Shown here in pieces: positions 31,058 to 39,131 of a stretch of 64,000 nt of DNA. The DNA is from Deinococcus sp045062605 (GTDB lineage: Bacteria; Deinococcota; Deinococci; Deinococcales; Deinococcaceae). The position numbers and the translations under genes are program-made. The stretch spans positions 27,456 to 91,455 of the forward strand of contig NZ_JBJGDW010000005.1 of the NCBI RefSeq assembly GCF_045062605.1, read 5' to 3'. The notes beneath the pieces were generated by a model. That model did not search any database and had not been told where the DNA came from. It was given only the letters and a program-made list of their open reading frames with translations. The first letter of the stretch is position 1. Every line of letters starts with the position of its first letter.

Positions 31058-31160
31058 CTGGCATTTATTTTATGGTCGGGGTGTTGTGTGTTTCTGCTGT
31101 TTTTCCGTCCCTGCATCCCTTCCCCCCATCAGGGGTAGAGCTGTTCTACGCGCCAACTTT

Positions 31161-31658
31161 CTAGCGCAAAAGCTTGAAGCTCTTCACGAACGCCGCGTTG
31201 GTGGGGGTCATCTGGGCCTGAAGTCCCTGTTTGGTCGTGGCGGTGACCAGATACGCCTTGCCGCCCGTGACCGCGTAGGTCGAGATGAAGTAGAGCTTGA
31301 ACTGGCCCTGCCGCCCGGTATAGACGGTTTCCTGCGCTTTGGCCCCGCCCAGCGTGATAGCGCGCGTGCTGATGATCTTGCTGTCAGTGATCAGTTTTTT
31401 CACCTGATCCAGGCTCAGGGCGTGGTACTGCGCCAGGGTGATGCCCGGCGGAAGCGGCTGCACCGCCACGTTCAGGTTGGGCGTGAAATCCCCCTGCGGC
31501 TTGTCGGCAAAGGCCACCGCCACGCCGGGCACGCTGAGTTGCGTCCAGGCGGGCGGCGGCGTGACCGAGAAGCCGTTCTCGGCGTTCTTATATGTGGCGG
31601 CCAGGGCCGATCCCAGCAGGGTCAGGCCAGCCAGACTCAGGGCGAGTTTTTTCGTCAT
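31161..31658 (-). CDS. Secreted DcrB/PsbP-like protein
   Basis: The 165-residue protein has a signal peptide (LLGSALA, near residue 20). One domain follows with the pattern YKNAENGFSVTPPPAWTQL, then GQFKLYFISTYAVTGGKAYL and a terminal FVKSFKLL. This is the fold pattern of DcrB/PsbP-like extracytoplasmic proteins. TAAACT (31664-31669) lies only 5 nt before the ATG, a leaderless start. Role unknown. Confidence 0.75.
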   Translation of the reverse strand: MTKKLALSLAGLTLLGSALAATYKNAENGFSVTPPPAWTQLSVPGVAVAFADKPQGDFTPNLNVAVQPLPPGITLAQYHALSLDQVKKLITDSKIISTRAITLGGAKAQETVYTGRQGQFKLYFISTYAVTGGKAYLVTATTKQGLQAQMTPTNAAFVKSFKLLR

Positions 31659-31741
31659 GGGCCAGTTTAGATGTGGGGTTGGGGCCGCAGGAGCTTGCGT
31701 GAAGGTTTTCGGGGTGTTCCCTGGATGCTCTGGTGGCCCGC

Positions 31742-32149
31742 TCAGCCGGAGTGGTTGCCGTCGCGGTGCATATCGGCAGAGTGGACATCGATGGTGGGGT
31801 GTTTTTTCTGGAAGCGCACGGTCAGCACGCCGCCCGCCAGATGGGCCTCGCCGGACTGCGGCATCACCTCGCGTGGGAAGGCCAGCACCCGGCGGAAGAC
31901 GCCGCTGGGACGCTCGGCGCTCAGCAGGCCCTGCGGCGCGGCGCGCTCCCCGGCCACGGTCAACATGCCGCCCTCCTCGTGCATTTCTAGGCGTTCAGGA
32001 TCGATGCCCGGCACGTCCAGATGAAGGGTCAGGTACGCGTCGCTGTCCGCCCAGTCGGCGGTGGGCGTCCAGGGACCGGCCCCGAGGGTCTCGACCTCCT
32101 CGCGCAGGGTCATCAGGTGTTGCAGTCGGGCCAGCACCGGCTCATTCAT
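31742..32149 (-). CDS. Hsp20/alpha-crystallin small heat-shock protein
   Basis: The 135-residue protein has an alpha-crystallin domain from about 36 to 120 (YLTLHLDVPGIDPERLEMHE, GVFRRVLAFPREV, GVLTVRFQKK). The C-terminal IxI motif is replaced by IDV. These ATP-independent chaperones hold unfolded proteins. ATG 32149 is chosen over the longer frame because TAGCGT lies 7 nt upstream (32157-32162) and the extension would run into the divergent miaA gene. Both genes use overlapping promoter space. Confidence 0.85.
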   Translation of the reverse strand: MNEPVLARLQHLMTLREEVETLGAGPWTPTADWADSDAYLTLHLDVPGIDPERLEMHEEGGMLTVAGERAAPQGLLSAERPSGVFRRVLAFPREVMPQSGEAHLAGGVLTVRFQKKHPTIDVHSADMHRDGNHSG

Positions 32150-32204
32150 GCCCACCACGCTAGCACCCGCGCCGCCGGGCACGCCAGCGCCTAAAGTGGG
32201 AGGG

Positions 32205-33152
32205 ATGCCCCCGCCGCGCCCCACGACAGTCCGCTTGCTGACCGCCCCCACCGCCGCCGGAAAGTCGGCCCTGGCGCTGGAACTGGCCCAGCAGTTCGGG
32301 CTGGAGATCGTTTCGGCAGACGCCTTCACGGTGTACCGGGGGCTGGACATCGGCACCGCCAAGCCCACGCCAGCCGAACGGGAGGCCGTGCCGCATCATC
32401 TGCTGGACGTGGCCGATGTAATCGAGAACTACGACGTGGCCCGCTACGTGCAGGAGGCTGAGGCTGCCATCGCAGGCGTGCTGGGACGTGGGTGCGTGCC
32501 GCTGGTGGTGGGCGGCACGACGTTTTACCTGTCGGCCCTGCTGCGTGGCCTGCCGCTGACCCCACCCGCCGATCCGGGTGTACGCGCTGAGGTGGAGGCT
32601 GAACTGGCCCAGCGTGGCCTGGATGCCCTGCTGGCCGACATCGCCTCCACCGATCCAGCCGAGGCTGCCCGTATGGAGCGCAATCCCCGCCGCGTCGTGC
32701 GCGCCACAGAAGTCTTCCGCCGCACCGGGCAGTACCCCGGCTCTTTCGGGAATCGCCCGCCCCGTTTCCAGTACGCCGTGACCGCCTTCACCCGGCCCGG
32801 CCCGGAGCTGGAGGTACGGATGGCCGCGCGTGTGGGGGCCATGTTCGCCGCTGGCTGGGGGGGGGAAGCCGCTTGGCTGGCCTCGCAGCTTGACCCCGAG
32901 ACCCTGCCACGTCCCACAGCCTGGCAGGCCCTGGGTTACCGCGAGGCGTGGGCGGTCCACACCGGACAACTGAGCGAGGCGGACGCGACGGCGCGCGTGG
33001 TGCTGGCCTCGCGGCAGTATGCCAAGCGGCAACTGACGGCCATGCGGAGTCAGTTGGGGGCGCAGTTGCTGACGCCGCAGGACGCCGCGAAGCAACTGCG
33101 GGCAGAGGTGCGGGCAGAGGTGCGGTCCGCCCATAAGCCGAGTGTTAATTAG
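32205..33152 (+). CDS. miaA: tRNA dimethylallyltransferase
   Basis: The 315-residue enzyme adds a dimethylallyl group to A37 of tRNAs reading UNN codons. The P-loop is TAPTAAGKSALA, a variant of GPTAxGKS. SADAFTVYRGLDIGTAKP, HHLLDV, VVGGTTFYLSALL and the C-terminal RQYAKRQLTAMRSQ follow. The family usually reads SRQYAKRQ-TWFR. TAAAGT (32192-32197) lies 7 nt before the ATG at 32205, which excludes the open upstream frame. It is divergent from hsp20, with 55 bp between starts. Confidence 0.93.
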   Translation: MPPPRPTTVRLLTAPTAAGKSALALELAQQFGLEIVSADAFTVYRGLDIGTAKPTPAEREAVPHHLLDVADVIENYDVARYVQEAEAAIAGVLGRGCVPLVVGGTTFYLSALLRGLPLTPPADPGVRAEVEAELAQRGLDALLADIASTDPAEAARMERNPRRVVRATEVFRRTGQYPGSFGNRPPRFQYAVTAFTRPGPELEVRMAARVGAMFAAGWGGEAAWLASQLDPETLPRPTAWQALGYREAWAVHTGQLSEADATARVVLASRQYAKRQLTAMRSQLGAQLLTPQDAAKQLRAEVRAEVRSAHKPSVN

Positions 33153-33282
33153 ATCGGGGCTAAAGTTTGCGGCCCGGCGCGGGTAGAGTGGAGGGCGAGA
33201 TCAATTCCAGCCCAGTCCCATCCGGGGAACGCTATTTCGGGAAGCATCACCTTCCCATTTCGCCGCTTATTTCTACAGAGAC

Positions 33283-33316
33283 CTTCTCTATGGCAACACT
33301 TTCTCTATGGCAACAC
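33283..33316 (+). repeat. Tandem 17-bp direct repeat in the glgC leader
   Basis: TTCTCTATGGCAACAC occurs twice in a row (33284-33299 and 33301-33316), 18 bp before glgC. Each unit contains an ATG in the same relative position. Confidence 0.8.
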
Positions 33317-33333
33317 CTGACAGGGGGTAAGAC

Positions 33334-34575
33334 ATGAAACCACGCGTACTAGGCATGATTCTGGCCGGGGGACAGGGATCGCGGCTGGCCCCGCTGACGC
33401 AGAAGCGCTCCAAGCCCGCCGTACCCTTTGGCAGCAAGTACCGCATCATCGACTTTGCTATCAACAACTTCATCAACTCCGGGCTGTTCAGCATCTACGT
33501 GCTGACCCAGTACAAGGCTCAGAGCCTGACCGAACATATCCAGCGCGGCTGGAGATTCGGTACCTTCCTCAGCGATTACTTCATCACCCTGGTCCCGGCG
33601 CAGATGTACCGCATCGAGGAACTGGGGCCAGTGTGGTACCGGGGCACGGCGGACGCGGTGTACCAGAACCTGCACCTGCTGGACAACAACAAGGCCGATT
33701 ACGTGGCGATCTTCTCGGGCGACCACATCTACAAGATGAATGTCGAACACATGATCCAGACCCACATCGACACCCGCGCTGACATCACCATCGCGGCCTA
33801 CCCGATGCCGCAGGAGCAGGCCCATCAGTTCGGCATCATGCATGTGGACGAGAAGTGGAAGGTCACGGACTTTCTGGAAAAGCCCAAGAACCCGCCCAGC
33901 ATTCCGGGGCAGCCCGGCACCAGCCTGACCAGCATGGGCAACTACATCTTCTCGCGCCGCGCGCTGGAAGAGCTGCTGGTGACCAGCATGGGCGACGGCG
34001 AGGACGGCTTCGACTTCGGCGGCGACGTGATTCCGCGCGCCCTGAAGGACGGCTACAGCGTCATGGCCTATGACTTCCACAAGAACCCCATCCCTGGTCA
34101 GGACGGCGCGAACCTGTACTGGCGCGACGTGGGCACCCTGGACGCCTATTTCGAGGCCAACATGGACCTCGTCAGCGTCAATCCCGAGTTTGGGCTGTAC
34201 AACGCCGAGTGGCCGCTGCGGACCAGCAGCGAGTTCTCCCCGCCCGCCAAGTTCGTCCACGAAAGTGATGGGCGCAAGGGGCAGGCGTTCAACACCATCC
34301 TGGCCGGGGGGACCATCATCAGCGGCGGCACCGTGCGCGACAGTGTCCTGGGGCGCAGCATCCACACCCACTCATATTCCACCGTCGAAAGTTGTGTGTT
34401 GTTCGACGAGGTAGAGGTCGGCAGGCACTCGCACCTGCGCCGCGCCATCGTGGACAAGAGCGTGGTCATTCCCCCCGGTACCAAGATCGGTCTGGATGTC
34501 GAGGAGGACCGTGCGCGCGGCTTTACCGTCACCGAGAACGGCGTGGTGGTGGTGCCGAAGGGCTACACGTTCTGA
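33334..34575 (+). CDS. glgC: Glucose-1-phosphate adenylyltransferase
   Basis: The 413-residue enzyme makes ADP-glucose for glycogen synthesis. The nucleotide-binding GMILAGGQGSRLAPLT (7-22) and KPAVPFGSKYRIIDFAINN are textbook, as are the GTADAVYQNL and FSGDHIYKMN segments. The C-terminal part contains the left-handed beta-helix of the allosteric domain (SVLGRSIHTHSY). AGGGGG lies 6 nt upstream of the ATG. Other glycogen genes are not in the window. The leader contains a tandem repeat. Confidence 0.95.
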   Translation: MKPRVLGMILAGGQGSRLAPLTQKRSKPAVPFGSKYRIIDFAINNFINSGLFSIYVLTQYKAQSLTEHIQRGWRFGTFLSDYFITLVPAQMYRIEELGPVWYRGTADAVYQNLHLLDNNKADYVAIFSGDHIYKMNVEHMIQTHIDTRADITIAAYPMPQEQAHQFGIMHVDEKWKVTDFLEKPKNPPSIPGQPGTSLTSMGNYIFSRRALEELLVTSMGDGEDGFDFGGDVIPRALKDGYSVMAYDFHKNPIPGQDGANLYWRDVGTLDAYFEANMDLVSVNPEFGLYNAEWPLRTSSEFSPPAKFVHESDGRKGQAFNTILAGGTIISGGTVRDSVLGRSIHTHSYSTVESCVLFDEVEVGRHSHLRRAIVDKSVVIPPGTKIGLDVEEDRARGFTVTENGVVVVPKGYTF

Positions 34576-34613
34576 TCTGAGAATGGGAATGAAAAAGGGG
34601 AGAGGCTGAGTCT

Positions 34614-34750
34614 GATACGGACTCCGATTGAAGGGTGTTGAAAACACCCGGAAATCCGAGCAGCGCGAGAAGGGGAAAAACGGGTTCCGGGCGTAAAGTG
34701 TGGGAATCGGCGCTGTCCCGATTTCTGCCGCGTTACAGACGGAATCCGTA
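34614..34750 (+). repeat. MITE-like element, copy B (reference copy)
   Basis: The 137-bp element begins GATACGGACTCCG and ends CGGAATCCGTA, giving an 11-bp terminal inverted repeat with one mismatch. It is flanked by the direct repeat TGAGTCT (34607-34613 and 34751-34757), a likely 7-bp target duplication. Internal hairpins are GGGTGTT-GAA-AACACCC (34633-34649) and AATCGG-N7-CCGATT (34705-34723). It has no coding capacity. Confidence 0.88.
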
Positions 34751-34792
34751 TGAGTCTTTCCCCCTTTTCTTGTCGTGAGCTGCTGAACCGCT

Positions 34793-35473
34793 CTACACCC
34801 CCACCACCTGTTCCCCACTCCGAGATTGCGTGGGCTGCTCCAGGACCGTGTGATGCACCCGGCAGCGGGCCTCGTAGCTCTCCTGCGCGCCCACCAGCAC
34901 CACCGCGTCGTCGTAGCGCGCGGGTTGGCCGCCGATCAGGCGCTGGGAGCGGGTGGCGGGTGCGCCGCAGACCGTGCAGATGGCCGTCAGCTTTTCCACA
35001 CTCTCGGCGCGGGCCAGCAGTTGGGGCATGGGGCCGAATGGCTCGGCCCGGAAATCCAGGTCCAGCCCCGCCAGGATCACCCGCACGCCCGCATCGGCCA
35101 GTTCCAGCGCTAGCGTCACCACTTCCGCGTCGAAAAACTGCACCTCGTCGATGCCCACCACGTCGGGCAGCGGGGGCCTCTGTACTCCCGGCCCCGTGCC
35201 CAGCAGACGGTCGCCCAGCAGGCGGTCCTCGCCGGACAGGTGGGCGCGGATGTCGGCCACGCCCCGCACGGCCAGCGCCTGCACGCTGCGCCCGGCATGG
35301 CTGGCGACGGCGGACGCGTGGTAGCGGTCATCCAGTGCGGGTTTAAAGACCAGCACGTTCTGTTTTGCGATCAGCGAGCGGGTCACGCGGCGGATCAGCT
35401 CCTCGCTCTTGCCGCTGAACATGGGGCCGACGATCACTTCGAGGTGACCGCCGTGGAAGGGGGATCTAAGCAC
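34793..35473 (-). CDS. tdk: Thymidine kinase
   Basis: The 226-residue type II thymidine kinase salvages thymidine. The P-loop is GPMFSGKSEEL (near 18-28), followed by FKPALDDRY, GIDEVQFF, GLDLDFRAEPF and a zinc site of CTVC and YEARCRVHH. Family similarity starts at the GTG at 35473 (VLRSPFHGGHLEV), so the longer open frame was rejected. The gene is convergent with glgC, with MITE copy B between them. Confidence 0.92.
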   Translation of the reverse strand: MLRSPFHGGHLEVIVGPMFSGKSEELIRRVTRSLIAKQNVLVFKPALDDRYHASAVASHAGRSVQALAVRGVADIRAHLSGEDRLLGDRLLGTGPGVQRPPLPDVVGIDEVQFFDAEVVTLALELADAGVRVILAGLDLDFRAEPFGPMPQLLARAESVEKLTAICTVCGAPATRSQRLIGGQPARYDDAVVLVGAQESYEARCRVHHTVLEQPTQSRSGEQVVGV

Positions 35474-35520
35474 TTCGGGAGTATGCCAAACCCGAGCCGT
35501 CTGTGGCTGATGACCATGCA

Positions 35521-35549
35521 AAACGCCCCACCACAGAGGCAGGGCGTTT
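35521..35549 (-). terminator. Terminator of rpmE
   Basis: AAACGCCC (35521-35528) pairs with GGGCGTTT (35542-35549); on the minus strand the stem ends in TTTT. It lies between rpmE and tdk. Confidence 0.82.
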
Positions 35550-35564
35550 CTGGAAAACTGAGGT

Positions 35565-35783
<219 letters not shown>

Positions 35784-35880
35784 GTGGGTGCCTCCTCCGC
35801 CACGTCACTTGTGCGTAGCGGGCAACCGTAGAAGTATACACCCGCGCGGGGCGTATGGGGAAGACTCTGCTCGTGCCGAT

Positions 35881-35917
35881 TTGACATTCCCCAACTTGTA
35901 ATTATAATACTTACAAG
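35881..35917 (+). promoter_or_regulatory. Consensus promoter with overlapping palindromic operator for the Rrf2 gene
   Basis: TTGACA (35881-35886), a 16-bp spacer and TATAAT (35903-35908) form a perfect-hexamer promoter. The inverted repeat CTTGTAA-N9-TTACAAG (35895-35917) covers the -10 box, so a bound repressor would block polymerase. The same TGTAA-N9-TTACA core occurs at 36371-36393. Autoregulation by the Rrf2 protein is inferred. Confidence 0.8.
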
Positions 35918-35935
35918 GTTTGGGAGGACCGGAAG

Positions 35936-36349
35936 ATGAACAGTGAGTACGCAATCGCCGTCCACATTCTGTCGCTGCTGAACCAGGGCGACGGACCGTA
36001 CAGTTCCGAGTACATTGCGGGCAGTGTAGGGGTTAATCCGGTGGTCATCCGCAACGTGACCGGAAGGCTGCGGCGAGCGGGATTGCTGCACACCCGGCGC
36101 GGCGTAACCGGCGCAACCTTGACCCGCCGCGCCGATCAAATCACTCTGCTGGACGTGTACCGCGCTGTGGATGCGCCTCAGTCCATGCTCAAGGTTCACC
36201 AGAAGCCCAATCCCAACTGTCCAGTGGGGGCCAATATCCAGTGCGTACTGGACGACGTATTTGTCCAGGCCCAGGCCGCGCTGGAAAGCCGACTTGAGCA
36301 GGTCACGTTAGCGGAGATCACGAGCGCTCTTCACGAGAAAGCCAGCTAG
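35936..36349 (+). CDS. Rrf2-family transcriptional regulator
   Basis: The 137-residue winged-helix protein has IAVHILSLLNQ, SSEYIAGSVGVNPVVIRN (recognition helix) and GLLHTRRGVTGATLTR. The pattern is closest to YwnA-like Rrf2 members. Instead of the three Fe-S cysteines of IscR/NsrR it has only Cys95 and Cys103 in NPNCPVGANIQC. Thiol sensing rather than an iron-sulfur cluster is therefore more likely, an inference. The gene sits behind its own operator-promoter and in front of a second copy of the operator. Confidence 0.9.
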   Translation: MNSEYAIAVHILSLLNQGDGPYSSEYIAGSVGVNPVVIRNVTGRLRRAGLLHTRRGVTGATLTRRADQITLLDVYRAVDAPQSMLKVHQKPNPNCPVGANIQCVLDDVFVQAQAALESRLEQVTLAEITSALHEKAS

Positions 36350-36370
36350 ACTTTCCAGTCTTTTGCCCCA

Positions 36371-36393
36371 GATGTAATAAAATATCTTACATC
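36371..36393 (+). promoter_or_regulatory. Second Rrf2-type operator, upstream of the QorB-like gene
   Basis: GATGTAA-N9-TTACATC is a perfect 7+7 inverted repeat and extends one further pair (A36370/T36394). It shares TGTAA-N9-TTACA with the operator at 35895-35917 and encloses TAAAAT, a possible -10. Confidence 0.75.
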
Positions 36394-36445
36394 TCGTCAA
36401 CTCGCCCTCTCGTCGCCCATTCAGCGCATGCACCCAAGGAGTTCT

Positions 36446-37297
36446 ATGATCGCCATCACCGGAGCCACCGGCCACCTCGGCCAACTGACTATCGCCGCCC
36501 TGCTGGAACGGGGAACGCCCGCCAGCGAAATCGTCGCGCTTGTCCGCGATCCCGCGAAAGCTTCCGCGTTGGCCGCAAAGGGCGTGCAGATTCGCCAGGC
36601 CGATTACACGCAGCCCGACACCCTGGATGCCGCCCTACAAGGTATTGACAAACTGCTGCTGATCTCATCCAACGATGTATCGGACCGGGCCACCCCGCAG
36701 CGCAATGTGGTGGACGCGGCCCAGGCTGCCGGAGTCAAATTGCTGGCCTATACCAGCATTCTGCGGGCTGATACAGCCAGCATGACAATGGCGGCAGACC
36801 ACAAGACCACCGAGGAAGCCATCCGTGAATCGGGCATTCCCTTCGTGTTTCTACGGAACAGTTGGTACATGGAAAATTACAACGTGGCACAGGCCGCGCA
36901 GTACGGCACCCTGCCCGGCAGTGCGGGCGATGGGCGGATCAGTGCAGCCAGCCGGGCCGATTACGCAGCAGCAGCGGCAGCCGTGTTGACCCTGCCAGAC
37001 CAGGAAAACACCATCTATGAACTGGGCGGAGACACGGCCTTTACCCTGGATGAACTGGTGGCCGAGATTGCCGCCCAGAGTGGCCGTGTGGTGACGTACC
37101 AGAATCTCCCCGAAGGCGGTTACGCTGAGATGCTGGTGGGCTTCGGCGTGCCTGCACCGCTGGCGCTCAAGCTGGCCGACGCTGATGCCAACGCGCAGCA
37201 CGGCGGTCTGCACACCGACAGTAGAGACCTGAGCCGCCTGATTGGACGGCCCACTACGACTCTGAAGGAAGCTGTTACGACGGGTCTGGCGGGCTGA
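36446..37297 (+). CDS. NAD(P)H-binding quinone oxidoreductase, QorB-like (NmrA/SDR family)
   Basis: The 283-residue atypical SDR protein has MIAITGATGHLGQLTIAALL (Rossmann glycine motif), EIVALVRDPAKA, QADYTQPDTLDAAL and LLLISSNDV. The NSWYMENY motif and DGRISAASRADYAAAAAAVL are also seen in E. coli QorB (YtfG). QorB reduces quinones with NAD(P)H. ATG 36446 is chosen because AAGGAG lies 5 nt upstream; an upstream ATG at 36428 lacks this. The operator in front links it to the Rrf2 regulator. Confidence 0.88.
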   Translation: MIAITGATGHLGQLTIAALLERGTPASEIVALVRDPAKASALAAKGVQIRQADYTQPDTLDAALQGIDKLLLISSNDVSDRATPQRNVVDAAQAAGVKLLAYTSILRADTASMTMAADHKTTEEAIRESGIPFVFLRNSWYMENYNVAQAAQYGTLPGSAGDGRISAASRADYAAAAAAVLTLPDQENTIYELGGDTAFTLDELVAEIAAQSGRVVTYQNLPEGGYAEMLVGFGVPAPLALKLADADANAQHGGLHTDSRDLSRLIGRPTTTLKEAVTTGLAG

Positions 37298-37316
37298 ATC
37301 GGCTCAGTTGACCTCA

Positions 37317-37488
37317 TGCGGAATCCGATTACAAGGTGTTGAAAACACCTGAAAATCTGAGCGGGAGGAGCAGCGTCCTCATGGGCGTCTGTTCGCGACG
37401 ATGGCGAGAGGGAGAAAAACGGGTTCCGGGCGTGAAGTGGAGAGATCGGCGCTGTCCCGATTTCTACACGAAACAAACGGAATCCGTA
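37317..37488 (+). repeat. MITE-like element, copy C
   Basis: The element runs from TGCGGAATCCG to CGGAATCCGTA, with hairpins AGGTGTT-GAA-AACACCT and GATCGG-N7-CCGAT. It is longer (172 bp) because of an insertion of about 35 bp near 37370-37405. A 13-bp direct repeat TCAGTTGACCTCA flanks it exactly (37304-37316, 37489-37501), longer than the 7-bp duplications of copies B and D. Confidence 0.85.
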
Positions 37489-37529
37489 TCAGTTGACCTC
37501 ACAACGATTGACCTCATAGCGACAACAAA

Positions 37530-37563
37530 AAAGAGCCGGAAGCCTATGCAGGCCCGGCTCTTT
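37530..37563 (-). terminator. Terminator of rplU-rpmA
   Basis: AAAGAGCCGG (37530-37539) pairs with CCGGCTCTTT (37554-37563), with A-rich sequence on the distal side that gives a U-run in the minus-strand RNA. Confidence 0.85.
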
Positions 37564-37576
37564 CAAATCACCTGGA

Positions 37577-37861
<285 letters not shown>

Positions 37862-38001
37862 GACTCTTCACCTCTCCCTTTAATCGGCTGCCGCTCCGCT
37901 CCGCAATGTTCGGCAAAAAGCCCCTCACCTTGCTCCGCTCCACGTCAGCCTTATCCTGTCCCACTCGCTCCGCTCGGTTCTGACCTACAGCCAGAACGGA
38001 A

Positions 38002-38304
38002 TTAACCCTTGATGCCCGTGATCTTGATCGCCGTGAAATCCTGGCGGTGACCGGTGCGGCGGCGATACTGCACGCCGCTCTTGTACTTGCGGATGTAGAT
38101 CTTGGGGCCGCGTCCGTGTTCCATTACTTCGGCACTAACCACAAATTTGCTCACGGCGTCGCCGAACAGGGTCTGATCGCCGCCCACGAAGATGGGGGTC
38201 AGGTCCATGGTGCTGCCTGCCTCACCCACCAGACTTTCCACGCGGATCACGTCGCCTTCCTGCACGCGGTACTGCTTGCCGCCGGTCTGAATAATTGCAA
38301 ACAT
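38002..38304 (-). CDS. rplU: 50S ribosomal protein L21
   Basis: The 100-residue protein starts MFAIIQTGGKQYRVQEGDVI and ends in the basic YRRRTGHRQDFTAIKITGI loop typical of L21. AAGGAAGG lies before the ATG. It heads the rplU-rpmA unit. The 140-bp gap to rpmA is rich in short CGCTCCGCT-type repeats but holds no gene. Confidence 0.96.
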   Translation of the reverse strand: MFAIIQTGGKQYRVQEGDVIRVESLVGEAGSTMDLTPIFVGGDQTLFGDAVSKFVVSAEVMEHGRGPKIYIRKYKSGVQYRRRTGHRQDFTAIKITGIKG

Positions 38305-38428
38305 CGTCTACCTTCCTTGTGCTGCCGACGCCGGAACGCTGCCTGACGTGGCCTCTCTTGCTGCCGCGCCCTGGGGGCGCAACACACCAACTTGGGACTT
38401 TAACACAGAACCGACACAGACGGGAACG

Positions 38429-38468
38429 CCCCGTTGCCGGGGAAGAAGAGAACTTCCAGACAACGGGG
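38429..38468 (-). promoter_or_regulatory. Long hairpin upstream of rplU
   Basis: CCCCGTTG (38429-38436) pairs with CAACGGGG (38461-38468), and inner GGAAG/CTTCC pairs extend the structure. It lies about 125 nt before rplU in a region (38305-38723) with no coding gene. It could belong to the L21-operon leader or lie upstream of a promoter (TAAAGT near 38398). Its role is unknown. Confidence 0.4.
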
Positions 38469-38723
38469 TGGGCACGGGTCACACGGCCCGCCGAAGCAGG
38501 GCCAGAAAGTGTGTGGTGTGCGTGTTCCCGTATCTGTGGAGGTGTCCTCGCGGTACACCTGGACTCCTGCCTTCTGAAACGGGGCTGACCGAGTCGCGCT
38601 TTCTCTTTCCTCCGGCGCGGCTGGGCTGGATGCCCCACCGCTGCGAAGACACAGCATAGCAAAAGGCGGGGGCGGGGGGCCGGAGACTGGAACTTCGTTT
38701 CCCCCCGCCGCGTATAGAAGGGC

Positions 38724-39089
38724 GTGATCACCCGTCTCAAACCCATCTGGCGCGACGCGCTGGCCCTGCTGTTCGCCGTCTGGGATGCCCGCACCCCCAT
38801 GACGGCGCGGTTGGGGGCGCTGCTGGCGCTGGCCTACGCCCTCAGCCCGATTGACCTGATTCCCGACGCGATTCCAGTGGTGGGCCTAGGCGATGACCTG
38901 CTGGTGGTTCCCGCGATTCTGGCGCTGGCAGCCCGTTCGTTGCCTGCCCCGGTGCTGTTCAGTGCCCGCGCCCGCAGCGCCGCGCTGCAAAGGCGTTTGC
39001 CCTGGCTCCTGCCTGCGCTTGGGGCAAGCCTGATCCTGGGACTGGTTCTGCTGATCTGGGGGCTGTGGCGGGGGCTGAGTGGCAACTGA
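38724..39089 (+). CDS. DUF1232 (YkvA-like) membrane protein
   Basis: The 121-residue protein has the DUF1232 signature ALAYALSPIDLIPDAIPVVG (about 38-57), followed by GLGDDLLVV and two hydrophobic segments, the last at 92-115. The start is GTG. Function unknown. It ends 42 bp before the response-regulator gene and may be cotranscribed, but the latter has its own -10 box. Confidence 0.85.
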   Translation: MITRLKPIWRDALALLFAVWDARTPMTARLGALLALAYALSPIDLIPDAIPVVGLGDDLLVVPAILALAARSLPAPVLFSARARSAALQRRLPWLLPALGASLILGLVLLIWGLWRGLSGN

Positions 39090-39131
39090 GCCTAACCCCG
39101 GCTTAACGCCGCCCCGTAGACTGAGTGCCAT

